Shown one piece after another: positions 33,795-33,828 of a stretch of 33,828 bases of DNA. This DNA is from an uncultured Succinatimonas sp. GTDB taxonomy: Bacteria > Pseudomonadota > Gammaproteobacteria > Enterobacterales > Succinivibrionaceae. The position numbers and the translations under genes were made by a program. The stretch is taken from positions 1 to 33,828 of the forward strand of contig USBR01000008.1 in the NCBI GenBank assembly GCA_900552905.1. Direction: 5' to 3'. The notes below the pieces were generated by a model. It searched no databases and had not been told where the DNA came from. It saw only the letters and a program-made list of their open reading frames with translations. The number at the start of each line of letters is the position of its first letter. The stretch's first letter is position 1.

Positions 33795-33828
33795 TTAGAT
33801 ATCGATTGTTGCTCTAGAGGCATTTTCA
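33795..33828 (-). CDS. gyrB: C-terminal fragment, probably DNA gyrase subunit B (partial)
   Basis: Reading leftward, ten codons before a TAA encode ENASRATIDI. GyrB proteins of gammaproteobacteria end in a similar string (EENAL...NIDI type, from memory). A strong terminator follows 20 bases later, confirming a gene end. The neighbourhood also fits: gyrB lies near glyQ-glyS beside oriC in Vibrio and Pseudomonas. Only ten residues are visible, so the name is an inference. Confidence 0.55.
   Translation of the reverse strand, partial: ENASRATIDI

Overview
The window is a piece of a low-to-mid GC gammaproteobacterial chromosome. The best fit is the Succinivibrionaceae (order Aeromonadales): the ATP-type PEP carboxykinase reads very like the Anaerobiospirillum succiniciproducens enzyme as I remember it, the gene set is Gram-negative (Kdo, heptose, SecB), and gene orders resemble Enterobacterales, Vibrio and Aeromonas. 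This taxonomic call is inference from memory, not a search. All protein-coding genes look like core housekeeping genes. No insertion sequence, prophage or CRISPR array was seen.

Layout. 1-62: tail of an unrecognised + strand gene with a terminator. 140-3849: arginine cluster argF-argG-argH, read leftward. 3991-14179: a shuffled version of the E. coli 76-min neighbourhood (nudE, hslR, hslO, bioH-like, greB, pckA, nfuA), with an Fsr-type transporter, pdxJ, ribB and a small HMA metal-binding protein inserted. 13175-17099: gpsA, secB and yibN leftward and gpmI rightward, as in enterics but without grxC. 17163-25798: envelope and LPS inner-core genes (glpG, hldD, waaF, waaA, a flavodoxin-fold quinone reductase, kdkA, an OpsX/WaaC-type heptosyltransferase), then coaD and mutM. 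26130-29793: tRNA-Thr(UGU), tusA, glyQ, glyS. 33795-33828: a ten-codon fragment that looks like the C-terminus of gyrB, read leftward.

The standout feature lies between glyS and the putative gyrB. It is about 3.7 kb of non-coding tandem repeat with 31 copies of a 16-bp palindrome, TGTTCCACGTGGAACA or a close variant. This is the chromosomal parS site bound by ParB. The copies are spaced 122 or 123 bp apart without exception. glyS/glyQ and gyrB lie near oriC in Vibrio and Pseudomonas, so this looks like an origin-proximal, satellite-like centromere. Each unit also carries other conserved blocks, including a Dam-type GATC in 29 of 30 units and the palindromes AAGATCTT and TGACGTCA. Unit variants are shuffled in mosaic fashion and the outermost sites are the most degenerate, as expected of an array maintained by unequal exchange or gene conversion.

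The genes fit an organism that fixes CO2 onto PEP for succinate fermentation (pckA), makes arginine, vitamin B6 and riboflavin precursors, and builds a Kdo-phosphate-based LPS inner core. Smaller oddities are a rhodanese-like YibN without cysteine, a BioH-like hydrolase with a glycine-less nucleophile elbow and a start codon abutting a terminator, an acidic tail on GreB, and several strong palindromes in leader regions.
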